Shown here in pieces: positions 24,009 to 38,834 of a stretch of 64,000 bases of DNA. The notes below the pieces were generated by a model. The model saw only the letters and a program-made list of their open reading frames with translations, ran no database searches and had not been told where the DNA came from. This DNA comes from Sporodiniella umbellata. Lineage: Eukaryota > Mucoromycota > Mucoromycetes > Mucorales > Rhizopodaceae. The position numbers were made by a program, and so were the translations under genes. The DNA lies in NCBI GenBank assembly GCA_025677835.1, contig JAIXMR010000007.1, forward strand, positions 62,001 through 126,000, read 5' to 3'. Each line of letters starts with the position of its first letter. Within the stretch, counting starts at the first letter, position 1.

Positions 24009-24170
24009 ATGAAGCCCTATTGTATTGTCTGTACATCACTTGTGTTCTTTTGTTTTGCTTCAACCGTGCAATCATTTCCTGTTTTTGATGTGGAGCCACT
24101 GGCAAGTCCCTTTATACACGACGCGAGACTTTTTGACTACAACGGCAAACGTCGATACGCATTGAAGTAA
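24009..24170 (+). CDS. Small secreted protein candidate, 53 residues
   Basis: The ATG at 24009 follows a CT-rich tract. The first 22 residues (MKPYCIVCTSLVFFCFASTV and QS) form a signal peptide with a likely cut before FPVFDVE. The mature part is about 31 residues and ends NGKRRYALK, where GKRR resembles a dibasic processing site with a preceding glycine. There are no cysteines after the signal peptide. I know no family for it. It could be a peptide signal or a small cell-surface protein. Another reading splices the frame from ATG 23821 (AAG|GTAGCA) to the AG at 24012-24013, which would keep the frame and make a longer membrane protein; the signal-peptide start is simpler. Confidence 0.45.
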   Translation: MKPYCIVCTSLVFFCFASTVQSFPVFDVEPLASPFIHDARLFDYNGKRRYALK

Positions 24171-24470
24171 AAAGTACTATCACAATCAAAACTTTGCTAC
24201 TCTAATGTACTTGCTGTGCAAATACTTCTCTGTACAAAAGAAGAGCTATAAATACATAGTTTATTGTTATCCTTTTTAATAAATTCCTGCATCCAAGTCG
24301 TCTACCCATTATATATTCCTGTGTATTAATATACACACACACTTGGCCAGTAACGCTCTACAGAAAGTACGGCCAGAACTTCAAAATAATCGCCACTATT
24401 CTAGGCCATAATGTAACAATATCTTGGTTTAGACTCCGTGTATGGTGTATAGAAGAAACAAAAACTTTAT
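24171..24470. other. Convergent intergenic region
   Basis: Three hundred bases between the small ORF and the convergent Mms2 gene. AATAAA-like sequence near 24280 may serve as a polyadenylation signal. Nothing else is seen. Confidence 0.4.
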
Positions 24471-25198
24471 TTAAAAAGTTGAGCCCTCAGCGGGTTGGGG
24501 CAACTTTCTGCCAATTGTAGCCATTTCTCTACAGTTTATGATTGTCCTGAGTTACTACTTATAATTTCTTCCAGTACAAAAAAAAAAAAAGCAAACCTTC
24601 TTAGTTCAGTCAGTACAGTTTCAAGCGTAAAATCGTTTCTCCAATTAGCAAGACAAGGAAAGCGAGCAGGTTCAACCTAACACCAATGTTAGGTTTTTGC
24701 AATTGACAGGCTTTGCTGGTTCGCATGTACCTTTCCGTTTTGAGGATTGACACTGGGTAAGTTGATTCTTGAAACAAATTGAAGAGATGGAGGCTTATTA
24801 GGATATTCGTCACCACAATGCACCGTCAAACTGTAAATGCGATTTTCATGAACAGACTATGTACAATGGTTTTTAATATTGAATGTATAAAAAATCCTTG
24901 AAACCTACGTGAGGGGCACCGAGAATAGTGGCATGCCAATTGTGCATTAAAAGATCATCATCAGCTAAACCGTAGCTGCAAGAGCCGTCCCCAAGACCTT
25001 TCTCTCCTTTCTCTAACTCTGCTAACAAACGAAAATTGCGAGGAACTACAGAAAAAAATTAGACTATCCCACTATTGCTATTCTCGGTAATGTAAAAAAA
25101 TGCTCTTTTTTCTGTATTATTGTTATTTTCTTGAAAATCAAGCAAAAAGCAAAAAGTAGAGACGTTGCATTTTCATATAATGACTTACCTTGTGCCAT
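24471..25198 (-). CDS. Ubiquitin-conjugating enzyme variant Mms2 (UEV)
   Basis: Minus strand, rebuilt from five exons. ATG 25198 gives MAQ, then an intron to 25066, then '[20 protein letters not shown]' and '[20 protein letters not shown]'. The next exon reads '[20 protein letters not shown]' and '[12 protein letters not shown]', the next '[20 protein letters not shown]', and the last ends '[12 protein letters not shown]' with TAA at 24471. The sequence follows the known Mms2 pattern closely, including [10 protein letters not shown] and the LPQPAEG.xF tail. Family knowledge: UEVs keep the E2 fold but lack the catalytic cysteine; Mms2 pairs with Ubc13 to build Lys63-linked chains, for example on PCNA. 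The usual active-site Cys-containing segment is absent, as expected. No open frame covers the whole gene because the exons are short. Confidence 0.92.
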
Positions 25199-25628
25199 TA
25201 CAAAAACAAAGGGAAATAAAAAAAAATAAAGTGCTGACTTTTCGAAAGGTTTATTCAAGCACCGTTTAGTGACGTGAAACGACAGTAAGGATACTCTTTG
25301 TAAACGATACATTGCTGAGAGGCCTAATAACACCAAGAATCTTGGAAATAACTTGAATTAAAACTAGAAGGGCTATTAGATACTATAGTAACAAAAAGAG
25401 ACGTTTTCTCACAAACTTCCAAGCGGAGTAATACTCTCTTTATTTGAAGCATTGCCAGCATTGTTAAAACTACTACTTTCATTAAGAAATAATTGTTTTC
25501 ATCCATACTGTATATACAAGAGTTTTGTGCTTTTTCAGCAAAAAATGATTGAGGGTATTATTAATAGGGGTACTACGATAATAACAAAATGTAAAAGGGC
25601 AAAAGGGGAAGATTAAGCTCAAAATAGA
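25199..25628. other. Spacer between tandem minus-strand genes
   Basis: About 430 bases holding the Vps8 3' flank and the Mms2 promoter. AT-rich, with no supported gene. Confidence 0.5.
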
Positions 25629-28600
25629 TCACATAAGTTTTTCTTTTCCTTTGTCTTTTTGTACAGCGGCTGGAGCTTTTGGACAACCATGATAGCACAC
25701 AGAACACTCTTCCAGCTTATCAAACTGCCTCTGCGAGCAATCTAAGTGGAAGCTATGTCCACAATGGAACACAATGTATTTTTTGTTGTTTGGTTCCTTA
25801 CTGTTTTCTAAATCCCAAGCTATACTTGGCTGTAACAATGAAAGGTCGAAAATACTTTCACCACAAAGTTCACATACAGCTCTGCTAGGGCGCCACCCTT
25901 TTCTCTGTTTACTAACCATATCTTGCATACTTGAAAACAAATCCCTATCAAACAGACGATTGGTCATTTCTAGCAGCTTTCCTTCGTATTTATAGGTATC
26001 CAGCATATTCAAAAAGATGTCTCTAAAATCGGCAAAGGTGGTTTCGCCTCTTGACTGAGAATCAATCAATCGTAGTAAAAGCCGAGGAAGGGATACTTGA
26101 GGCGACGTAGAAAGTAAAAGTGAAGTCAAAATAGACTGGACAAATGTCTTAAAAGAAAAAGATATCCTTTGGTTGATGTCTTTTGGTACTGTATTTCCCC
26201 CGAGGATGCTATATATTTCAATAGAAGCCTCGACGTAAGTGTCTAATAGTCTAAACCATAGTGTTTCAACCTCATCGTTCAAATAAGTTTCTCTGTGACT
26301 TGCTGCCGGTAGACACCCTGAGTTTTTAGAGTATTCATCGGATTCATCAGGTATCTCTTGATTGTAAACATTCGAAATTATAGAGCTGTTTTTGCTGCTA
26401 TTTTCACATAGCCTAGTGCTTACTCGAAGAACACCATTAAGTCCTATCAGACAGCTATTAATGATGCTGTGCTCATCAAAAGTCCATATCGAATCGTTTT
26501 GGTGCTCTTTTATAACTTGAAGAATGTCTGCACTTCTTTCTTTGGCTACTTCCAGCATTTTTTGTAACGCCCCTTGGGTATTTCCACTTTTCTCCATAAT
26601 CCATACTAATGCATCCATAACTCCGTACTTTTCACAACTTTCTTTTACTTTTTCCAAGGCTATATCATTACTAAAATTAGTGTTAAAATAGCTAAATACG
26701 CCTGAGGGGTCAAAGCGACACATAAGATCGATATAGCGCTCCTGTATTTTTCCGTGAACTTCAGGGATTTTTTTAACAAAACCTTCGTGTTCTGGATCTT
26801 CTTCGCTGTAAGGCTCTAGCAGCCCACGAAGATAAGAGAACAAGCACTTATCGGCCGTCGCATGGTTTCCGTCCTCATCATCAAACTCTTGGTCCTCCTC
26901 TAGTCTATGAATAGCATCTTCATGGTTTTGATGTCCAAACTCTTGAACAATTTCGGCCGCACTTTGGCCGCTAATTTCTACAAACTGAGAAATCCGTATC
27001 ATAAACACACGCATGACCTCCTCTTTTTGTCTGTCGGTAAGTGTCCCTGTTAACAACTCGCGAACACATTCAAACACCGTTTCGCGTCTTTCATCGTCCT
27101 TCAAATAAGCTTCTACAAGTTTCCCATATTTTCGGTCACGGCGATATACGTCTTCCAAAACTTTCCAAAAACCAGCTTCTTCGTAGAGCTGAACGACGTG
27201 TTCTTCATTTGTAGGCGTATATACTGTAAGAAGATTTTGTACAGCCTTTTCTCTTAATATGCGAGTGTCTGGATCATGGTCTTCAGCTAAATGCTCCAAT
27301 ACCTTTCCTAAAGTTTTAGGTGGAAGCAAAATAAACGTGGTGTAATTGTGAAGATTGGATGCAATAAATATGCACAACAAGTTGACACTATCATTGGTAA
27401 AACAGCTCGTATTGTTGTCTACGGCTGATATGTTCATCTGTAGGGGTACAGGTGTTGGCCGGTGATTTGCCGTGAAGGATTGAACTGTGGAAGCAGAGAT
27501 AGATTGTTTAGGACGCGGCGGAGGAAGATTGTTTCCTGAAAGTCCTCCACTAATTACGTCTAAGAGAGTATTGACAATAATCTGACGCGAAATCACTTTT
27601 CCTGGAACTTCATCTTCAAACTTAGAACTTAAAATATCTTCGCCGCCGTTTAACCAAGGATCTTCAAAGGCTATTTCAAGAGCTTCCAAAAATTTTTTGG
27701 TATTAAAGCGTAATAACAATCTCAGGTAAGGATATGTTGGTTCTAGTACTTCTTCGTCATCGTCCACAGTGAGAATCAACTTTCCACAGACAGGGGGCCA
27801 TACAACGCATCGACCGGAAAACACAAACGAATAAACAGCGCTTCGTATTTCACTAGCTTCATCAGCATCTGAAATACTTGAACCTTCCGGAAACGACTTT
27901 CCTGTAAGCACCAACCGAAGATAATCAAATAGTTTTTCAGCATTGGCTCTTGTATGAAACAATTGTCTACTGTCTGAATCACTCCGTAGCAGCGAGCGTA
28001 TAACTTTTAACATTTCTACTAGAGGGCTTACATAATCATGCATGCTTTTGTTCCAAACGTACATCATAGCCTCATACATGCCCTCTCGGTGACACATACT
28101 TACTACTTGATCAATATCTAACGATCGAGGGTTTACATGCCAAATAACTTGCTCAAGTTCGTCAAGTAACCTTTTTCTACTATAATGATCTACCAAGTCC
28201 TTCATAACAATCGGCGGAACTTTTGAAAGGCGATCTTGGATAATAAAAGGCTCCAGCTCTTCTAAAAAAATACCATTTGCTTGGTTTTCCACAAAACATT
28301 CATATACGGTTTCAAACAAAAACTCGTAATTTCCCATGCTTAAACAAGCTTCAATACAGCTTTTAGCCAGGTCGCATGTTGATACTTCCTCACCAAGATT
28401 ACCACCGACGATATTGCAAGACCGCTCAGAAGAAAACGCATATTTGAGCGAGGCTTTTAAAAGTTCTATCAGCCTACCGCTCACAACATCTTTTCTTGCA
28501 GACTCATCTTCAGGTAAACCAATTACGGTCTGTATATTAATTCCGTTGTAAAACGATGTAGCAAGTTCAATACATTCCAAATAATCGCCTGTTTTGAAAA

Positions 28601-31370
28601 GCGCAAGAATACGATCAGCCCAGGATAATAAAGTACCCATGTAGATTTTGTCAAGTCCCTATAGTCATTAAGAATTAATTAGACACAATATAGTTACTGA
28701 GTAGCTTATGTATTTTACTAGTAGAAACAGCTTTCCTTTATATCCATTAATAGAACCAAAGTAAGCCATTTCTATAGACTTGAGCACTTTCAAAGTTTGA
28801 GGATCAGTATTTGATTTTGTTATATCTGTTGTTAGCTCGTTTAAAGGAGAGTTGAACCAGTCATGATATACCAGGTGTTTCGTTTGTATACTAACACGCT
28901 GCGTTTCTACCATGTTTTTAGGATCAAAAAGAATCATCTCGTCGTTAGGGGTAAACAAGACCAAAATCTACCTTTGAGTCAGAATTTTTACAGTATAATA
29001 TATTAGCATTCTTTTTACCTGCTTATTAATCCATTTGATACCCACAATAGGCTCTTTATTTTTCCACTCTCCAACTTTAATAAAGTCCAAACCAGGGGCT
29101 CGCTTTGTGTTATTTGTACGCTTTTTTTTATCTGTCTTATTGTGTATATGGCTAGCAACGCACACACGAAGAATAAACAAATGATTTCCCCAAGCAAAGG
29201 CCAATATAGGATCGCTTGGAAAACCTTGATTAGTTTTCAAAACTGGAAGCCAAGATAAGGATCCTGACAAATACTCAATATTGGCTGGAGATTCAATCTC
29301 TTCATTCTCTGCTGTCTTTGGCTTCAAAAATTTATATAGTGTTTGAGGAGCAGGCTTTAGACCAACAACTATCATCTAAATATTAGGTTAATAAGAGCAG
29401 CTTATTTCGATCATGTCCATACCTTATATGGGGTCAGTAATGCAATAAGACCAAAGTTTTCTGCTTGATGAGCAATTTGACCTAAAGATAGGGGTTGCAT
29501 TGCAAAAACTGTACTAGGCTTCCTCGCCTTAGCCGGTTGACTTTTGTCAGTAACGATAGATAAATTTTGGTATCTTCCAAGAATGCGAGTAGAATCGACT
29601 CCGTTGATCATGACCATTTTATAGCACGTATGATAGAAAGACATACCCTGGTTATCGGCAGAGACTATTTCTGATCTTTTTACTCCTACAAATCCTAAAT
29701 GTAAGATCGATGCTCCATGTACATGACCTTCTTTTCTTGGGGCTATCTGCTGCTGAGGGGCAATCTGGTTAATTGGAATAGGTTCAATGGTGCGTAATGG
29801 TTGCGCTGGTTTTTGAATATCCCAAAGAACGATATATCCTTGTGAATGCCCACAGGCAATGGTTGTATGGTCTGACGATATTGACAAAGATGTTACAGAT
29901 CCAATTTCAATAGCTACTCAATAGTTACAAACAAACATACTAAAAAATTGTTTTTCAAGTGCCTTCTACTGTACCTTTACTACTGTCACCCAAAATGCAC
30001 TTGAGGCTCTGGGAGTAATCATATACAAATACTAAACCACGCGTGGTACCAATAGCAATAACGCCACTGACAGTCATGACAGAAATAAGACCCCCTTCTT
30101 GTTTAATAGCATCTGAGCGTAATTGGTCCGATATTTTTACAAGAGGTGTCCATTTAAACGCCTCATAAGGTTCTGCTGGCATCTCGTTAATTACAAAGTC
30201 TGATGAAGCAAACGATCCATCTAGAGTATCAGTAGTATTTGTTGATACTTGCGATATACCGCGCCGGGGAGAATTAGCTAAGAAGTGAGGAAGACGGGGG
30301 GTAGAAGCTCCCGACAACAGTTCCTATTTACCATAGTTAACAACGACAAATTCGTTTATACTGTTTAACATACAGGGTTCAAGGAACAGTTATCGCTATC
30401 CGCCAGACAACCTTCATCATCCGAACTATCAGATTCGTTCAAAATATTTTCTAGTGTCAAATATTTTGCTAGAATCAAGATTTGACGCAGAGTAAGTAAT
30501 TTTCGCTGATTATTTAAGCTTTAGTTGCTTTTAGCAAACCTTTTTTAATAAACTCTTCGTAAAGACCAATCTCTTTCGACACATCGTCTAGTAGATATAT
30601 CACCTTCTGCTTCTTTTTTTCGCTGATTGTATTAGGGTTGTTTACAAGCGGGCCTCCGTTTAAATGAATGAAGAGGTCATCTCTTATTTTGTATAATCCA
30701 CTTAGCCCCGTTTGAATGATTGTATCCGATACAACTGGCAAATCTAGCTCTGGTATTATAAGATCGTGAAACCTTTTTTCCAAAAGACTGAGTGAAGGAA
30801 CGCCACTGATAAGTCGTGTTCGATATGGAACGGCATCTAATACTTTAGATAGTGGGTCAGCACGTTCAAATGGTTTGGGTGAAAGCGATAGGTTGAACGA
30901 GGCCTGTAGCGGCGTGTTTGGTCTATAGGCGCTTGTATATTAACAAAAACTGATAAAATATCTACTTTTGTTTCTTTACTTAAAGAAACCTCTTTTTTTT
31001 TTTGTGTTTAAAATTCAAAAACAAATAAAAATAAATAAAGAAAAAAGACTTACAAAGAGTATTCGCCTTTTCCGCTTGTTATTGAGTTTACAGATTGAGA
31101 CCTACGGTGACTCATAAATGTTTTTAAATTGGCCAGGTATTTGTCAGCTAATGAGCGGTCTTCAAGAGCAGCTCTAAGATCTTCCGGTAACTCTGCAGTA
31201 GCTGTATCAAGGTCGATATCAATTTGGTTCAGTAGGTCCTCTTCGTCCTCCGAGCTTTCTTCTAGTACTTCCTTAAGCAAAGTTGCATAATCTCTTCTAA
31301 ACTTAGTCGTATTAACACTGAGACTTGGCTTCATTTCCGGTATTGGCAAATTGCTTTCATTGGACTCCAT
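25629..31370 (-). CDS. VPS8: Vps8, CORVET tethering complex subunit
   Basis: Minus strand from ATG 31370 over about nine exons to a stop at 25629. The first exon is acidic (LLKEVLEESSEDEEDLLNQI). The middle exons form a WD40-type propeller ('GVIAIGTTRGLVFVYDYSQS', 'IACGHSQGYIVLWDIQKP'). The last exon is 1003 codons, alpha-solenoid, starting around 'GTLLSWADRILALFKTGDYL' and ending in a RING-H2-like finger ('CELCGES', 'FHCGHSFHLDC', 'CSVCYHGC'). This order (propeller, solenoid, C-terminal RING) and the sequence match Vps8. Family knowledge: Vps8 binds Rab5/Vps21 and tethers early endosomes. One splice is unusual: a 98-base intron (30506-30603) is needed to leave a frame that otherwise stops at 30514. 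The N-terminal 240 residues are the least certain part and could belong to a separate small gene. Confidence 0.88.
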
Positions 31371-32505
31371 TTTTGCTCGTCATCAACAAATGAAGAGTCA
31401 GGAAAAGGGGAAAAAAAGAACAAATTGACTTTTACTATTGCATGGAATTCAAACACAGATAGCCTCGCTCCAATTAGCTCAGCGTATTGTTTTATATAAG
31501 CAAAAATTAAGATTAGGGTCTCATTTGTTTCATTTGAGACAACCTGGTACATACTGTATATCAAGGTTTTTTTTGTCTCTGTATACTTACTTGCAAACTG
31601 CGTCCGTTTAGATGAGCTAACTACTTAAATATGCATACTGCTCAAGGTCTTTTCATTGAATTTTGGTTGAAAAGACAAAATCAAAAAGTATATCTTTAAG
31701 TACAACATTGTGTAGCATAAATTGCGAACGCAAATCATTTTTAAACTATAAACACGCTCACTGATTCAAACTGGCATTGTCAAATCAAATAGCTTAAAAT
31801 TGAATAATGAAGACAAAAAAGAAAGCGAAACATTGTGTTTTTGTCAATACAATACAAGAACTACTTGTGATTAATGATATAATGTATTTTCATAGAGACG
31901 TAATCAGGATTTATCACGCACAAACTGGCAGTTCAGTACGCTTTCTTCCTGAAGTATAAATAATTGCTTTAAGCATTTAAACTCTACTCGATTCAGCCTT
32001 TCTTTTATATACAGTGCATAACACCAATGTCGCATTGTACAACACAAACTGTATGTTCAGATTTCGCATTAGAAAAAAGAACAAAGAAACTTTGATACCC
32101 ACATCAATTTTTATATAGCCTTAGTTTATACTATTATATGACTTTTATAAGTGGCTTAATAGGCTGTATCTTGGTGAACAATTAAAGAAAGCAACTTTTA
32201 ATCTGATCCTGCAATAAATTTTACAATCACTTCAAGTTCGATATCAATTATCTCTGCAATTTTTAACTGAAATTTATTTGTTTCGTAACCTACTATGGTA
32301 TCATTATGTAAAAATCTATTGGAAACCGTGAGTGTTTTTGTCTAGGTTTTAATGCATGACCAACGTTAGTATAGTTGTAATTTACTTTTCAAATTTAAGC
32401 ACCGGGCAGATTTTTTATTTGATTGGCTTAGAAAGACGAGAATTCTTGGTGTACAAAAGATTACTCCCCTCCAACATTTTTTCTTTCCCTTCTCTCAACT
32501 ACAAT
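31371..32505. other. Divergent promoter region between Vps8 and IDI1
   Basis: About 1.1 kb between divergent start codons. AT-rich, with a pyrimidine-rich patch (about 32460-32500) directly before the isomerase ATG. No further gene is seen. Confidence 0.55.
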
Positions 32506-33368
<863 letters not shown>

Positions 33369-36300
33369 TTGTCTTTGAATTCGTTGTCCAATCTTTTATA
33401 ATATACATCACTAATTTTTAAAAACAATATAGGAAAACCCTATCGTAAAACACTTTGTGTAACAATCTATTTCAACCTAAAGTGGTTTTTGAGAGCTTAA
33501 AACGTTTTTTTTAATTGTGAAAGGCGTGCTTTTTTTTAGTGTGTTTCATTGTATTTCAGATCAGTAGGGACTAGAAGACGCTTTTCGTAAAGTCTCACTG
33601 AGAATGTGAAACCCTGTTATACCAGAAGCCTTATCGTTTTTGATATGCTAATAGCAGAAATAAACATTGCGCCTCTATATCGTACTACTCCCCACGTTTT
33701 ACTTGAGGCAGTTAGAATTTTAACATCATAAATTTTTCGCTTTGGATGTGCTACTTGATAATGGTAGCCTATACATAAACGCGAACTCATGCGTACGCTG
33801 ATAGCTGCGGCTATGAAGTAGCAGTAGCATTTTAGCTAATACCACTTTCCCTCTCTACAACCATAGTCTTTTGTATTGCTATCGTCACTCTTCCCTTTAT
33901 TTACAATTTCCATAAAGATAGTAGCATTTTTGTAGAGACCTGAAGCAAAAGCATTTTTTAGAGTTATCTAACCCTTGATAACACATGTGTTGATTTCCAT
34001 TATTCTTCTTTACCTGTTAAAGTGCTTAATGCAGTAAAACAGAAAGCTTGCTCCGATTTTGCGCTGAGTGAAATACATTGGCTTGGTAGAATACAACATA
34101 ACAAACCTGGATTCTACTGTAAAAGCGTCAACTAGCCTATTCTGACAAAAAGGCTTAACTCTTTGGGATGATTTACTGATATTTTTTCTAATAAGATATA
34201 CATTCTATGCAGAAAACGATTGTTAGTCCCTGACTTATGTTACTAAATTCACTGCAACTAAAAACTACTGTTTTCTACTTCACATATATGTACTCACGCC
34301 TAAAACGCTTGAGAAACGTTTTACAAAATTTCTTAGACAGTGTTTTGAATGTTTAGACATGTATTAGTAAATATAATCTTAGAAAAACAAAGTATCTAAT
34401 GGATTTTATAAAAAAAAAATAAACAAGTTAACTTATTTACATATAATAAATACAACAATAGACTAAGGGTTTTATAGTAGTTTTTTAACTTCAGATGTCA
34501 TAGTGTTTTCAAATACGATAATAATTTTAGTTACCTTAAGTGCTTATAAAAAAAAAATAGAAAAAAGTTAATGTAAGATACAAAGACTAAACATGGCTTG
34601 ACAATAAATTATTTATTTATGGTTGTTTCTTCTTAGTGTTAACACATACAACAATTGCCCTTCGATGAAAAAGTTGTCTCAACCTAGTAGGAAATAATGC
34701 TGTGTCTATAGCTAGGATACTAGCTTTAGAGAAAATTTGAACTATATCTGTATATATATCTTTTGCATTTGCACGGTTTAAAACCGAAGTGAAAGGAAGT
34801 TTATATATACATATATTCTAATAAAACCAAAAAATAGGTGCACCTTACATTTCTTATTTACATCAATATATATTAGTATATCTACACTGATTTCCTTTTT
34901 TGATATAGTCTATCAGTGGATTAAGTCTCTATCGTTATTCATAAAAACTGTAATAAGAGCTAATCTAGCATCATGGAAGGACAGTTCTATATTTCCTATA
35001 CATTAAGTTAGAAATGTATCATATTTCCTAGTATTAGATAGCAGTATACATTCAATGCATTATGGACAAGCAAATCGGGAGCATAAAACTTGAGTTAATA
35101 AAGACCTTCCTTTTTTCTGGTTCAGTCCTTTCTTACTCTATAGTTTTGCACCCAAACATAACAGTAGATTAACAAAAAAAACCATGGATTTCTTATTGTT
35201 CTTTATATGTATATATATACACTCTAAAGAATCTCAACGTAATCATCTTTATAGTAACTTAAACCCATTGGGTTTGAAAATTTGAAGCATTAAGATGTCT
35301 CTAAATTATAAAACATTATCTTGTATGGTTACTACATTGAGCGCAGATCTTCTAATTTTATTTGCTTTTGCGGATATTAAGATACGGCATTGAGTGCCCG
35401 AGCTGGAAAAAAGGTTTTTCAATCACGAACCATATTTCCAGAAATGTAGTTATAAACCAGCACAGCAACAACACCAATATATGCTACAATGAAAATGCTG
35501 GGGAGCCTATGAAAAAAGACGAGGAAAAAAACGAAAAAAAATAGTTGTTAATTTTAAAATGTAATTTTTACTTTTAAACAACAAAAAAACCTTAAAATTA
35601 TATTGTGGCATTTTAAATCAATAGAAAGTTAAATAAGGCTAAGGCAACCGTCTAAACGAATTCCATGTCATTCACGACAAAATAAAACCAAGCTTATAAA
35701 GTCCCAAACGCCATTTAAGGCCAACTATTGCTCAAACCAAAAAAAAAAAAAAAAAAAAAAAAAAACAAGCCTCGTACACTTTTTATGTTTATCAAAGAGG
35801 CAAATAAAACAAGTATAAAATCCTCACGAAAATGTATGGATGCTAGTCTAACAGTGCATTTTCTATATAAACTTTTTAGCTAAAAGTATTTCTGAATAAG
35901 ATATCATATGGATACCACTAAGTCTATAGTCTATTGGAAAAGATATGGGTTCAACATAAATAATGGTTAATGAAAAAGTTAAAGTAATGTAAATTCAATT
36001 AAGCTGATTAAAGATACACGCACAAAGCGATTACAATGTTTTGAGTTTAAAAAACGAACAACAAAGCTAACATCAAAGCTAGAAAGACTCTTCGAATTTA
36101 ATATTGCCTATTTGAAAACTGATTGTGCCCCAATTTATGTTTTACACTGGAGTGGTGCAGCTGAATTCATATATAGCGGATATTTTCAGCCGACATGCAC
36201 TTCTAGAAGTTGACGTAGCCACTTTAAATGTATATGGTACTGAGAAAAGTATTTCTTAAAAAAAAAAAAAAAAAAAAAAAACAAATACAATACCAATATG

Positions 36301-38795
36301 TAGTAACATGCAATAAAAAAAAGTGCAGTTGGTATGTGTTGAACGAAATTATACGAAATTTCTATGCATAAAGCAGTGTATCTTCTCATAGTGACCTAGA
36401 GCGTAAGAAGACACTTAACGCGCTGGCTCTAAAAAACCCAGAAATTAGAAGTGTTTAGCGTGAATATTATAGATAGCACAAAAAAATCTTTGGGCTAAAA
36501 TATCTAGAATGTCTATAACTTTGATAATGTGATAACTAAACGGCCACGATTATCTAGCTTCAGAGGCAAAGCTTACCTCTCAGTATTAAACTTTTTGAAT
36601 TTACTTTTGGGAAGTTTTGTTTATTGAGACATCATAAAGACGCGACTAATAATTTTGTTGGAAAAGAGCGAGGCTCAATAAATTTAGTTTAAATAGACTG
36701 AGTATTAGGAAGTGAGTATATACAATACAATTAAATTAGCAATGATTAATCGTTTTTTGATAATTTTTAGTACGAAAATGTATATGAATAATATGACTTA
36801 GTTGCTGATGTGATAATATGGCAAAATTATAAACAGATAGAAAGTTTGAGACAACGTTTTGATTCACACTTCAGTTAATAAAGCACACGTCTGTACAAGC
36901 GATACTTTTATATAAAAAAATAGAAACTTTATACTACCCACAAGCCTTTTTTTTTTTTTTTTTTTTTTGGGACGTATTCAATATGCGAATCGATTGTGTG
37001 TTATATTTCAGAGCTTTAAAAAAATCTGATTGTATAGATTTGGAACGCTTTGAAAGTTAGCTTTATTGCTTAGTAAACTCGTGTTCATAAAAAAGCAAAA
37101 AACAAAAAAATGCCCCGGGTATCTGAAAAAATAAGCAGGTTTTGAGCCGACTTATAGACCTGTATGATCTATACGAAACAGAACAACCGAAAGAATATAA
37201 TTTAGCTTACAAATGGCTCAAACTAACTATTTAGAATAAGTGCCAAACGTATTATATAAAGGCAGATATATCTATACCTATATAATTTTATACGAAAATA
37301 AATTACTTTGCTATAACAACAATTGAAATCTGACTTACTAAGTATTTAATCAAGGCATACTCTTTTGTATGCCGAGAACATAGCAAACTGTATTATTGAA
37401 ATAATATAGAAAGTGATCTACGGAAATGCATAGGGATCATAAAAAAAAAACAGCTTAGTTCAAACTGAAATATTAGACTTCAACTGTTACTTTTTTACTA
37501 TTTCATTGTATATTGTGGACTGTGAGCTTGGTGATTTATTTTGATTCTTGTGGTTTTTTAATTCGGTTAAATCAGAAAAAAAAATATCTTCGTAGTAAAG
37601 TATACTTTGCGGTATTTTTAATCAGCTTAGCAATCTTACAAACTGGTCGAGTTTGCTTGTCAAGTTTCGTCATTTATCATTCTGATAGAAATGACGAGTT
37701 GCTGCACGAGAAAAAACCGTGATGTCAAAAAGAGTATTTAGTTGTGTCGAATTTGCAGGAAGCTCTAGGCTATTGAGATCAGTATAGTTTTGATTTTTGT
37801 ACGTGGTACGTAGCTTTAATAGCTAGGCAGTTAGATTGTTTCGATTCAGCGGCATAAATTCAAATTGCTTGCCGAGAATACATATTTTTTGCTATCATGA
37901 AAAAAAATTTAGAGAGAGGTTATATTTGGTAATTGGTATTTTTTCGCCTTTCCTCTCAATTAAATGATTGTCTGTTCTTTAGGTTTTTGTCTCCTTTCAA
38001 TAAAAACACGCATCCTTATGTGCCTGAAAATAAATAAAATGAGAAAAATCAGGAAAAATGCATCAGGATGTTTCCGAGAAAGCCATGCAATCAAAATAAC
38101 ACGAGGTCCTTCATCGATTGCATGAGGTTCCTGAAGTTTTTTTTTTGCGCAATTTTAAGTCAATTTTTATTTTCCCTTCAGAAAATGAATGGCTGACATA
38201 ATAGAGAACCAAAATCAAATTTTATAGCTTGAATATAGCTTAATGTTTTAGTAATTATAAAAATTATTGTTGTTTGATTCAAAGAGTTTTATTGTATAAA
38301 ATATATACATATTTTGAAAAGAAATCTTTCCATTTTGGATATCTCCAGAGAAAGAAAAACAAAAGACTTATGCAGACTGCCTTGTTTTTTCTAAGATTAG
38401 AGAATTCAAAAGGGAGACACGAACCTTTACACTAATTATAGATGAAAACAAAAGTTGTTTAGTATAAAAATGTAAAAAGCAAAGAACATCAAGAGAGGAT
38501 GGTATTATTCTAGTAAAATTACACGAATATAAAGCATGCACTAAAAAAAGTACATAAACAGCTTTGTATCTTAATGCTTTATTCATCTGGCTCATGATGA
38601 CATCCTTCGGGCAGAAAACGGTCTACTACAGTAGTCCTATTATTCTGTAGCATGTTTTTTTTTTAAAAAAAAATAAGGGGAAAGACATTGGCTCCCTTTC
38701 ACTAGTCAGCTTTAAGAGTTTGTCAACTATAGCAAGCATGAAAGAAAGACCGGGATTGCAGGAAGGGTTATTAGTACATTTGTATCTGCATACAA

Positions 38796-38834
<39 letters not shown>

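Noticed and set aside
25064..25336. 90-codon minus-strand frame over the Mms2 first exon
   Set aside because: It reads the wrong frame across an Mms2 exon and intron; Mms2 explains the region.
35362..35544. 60-codon frame in the second gene-poor stretch
   Set aside because: Short, ends in Lys-rich homopolymer translation, no recognisable features.
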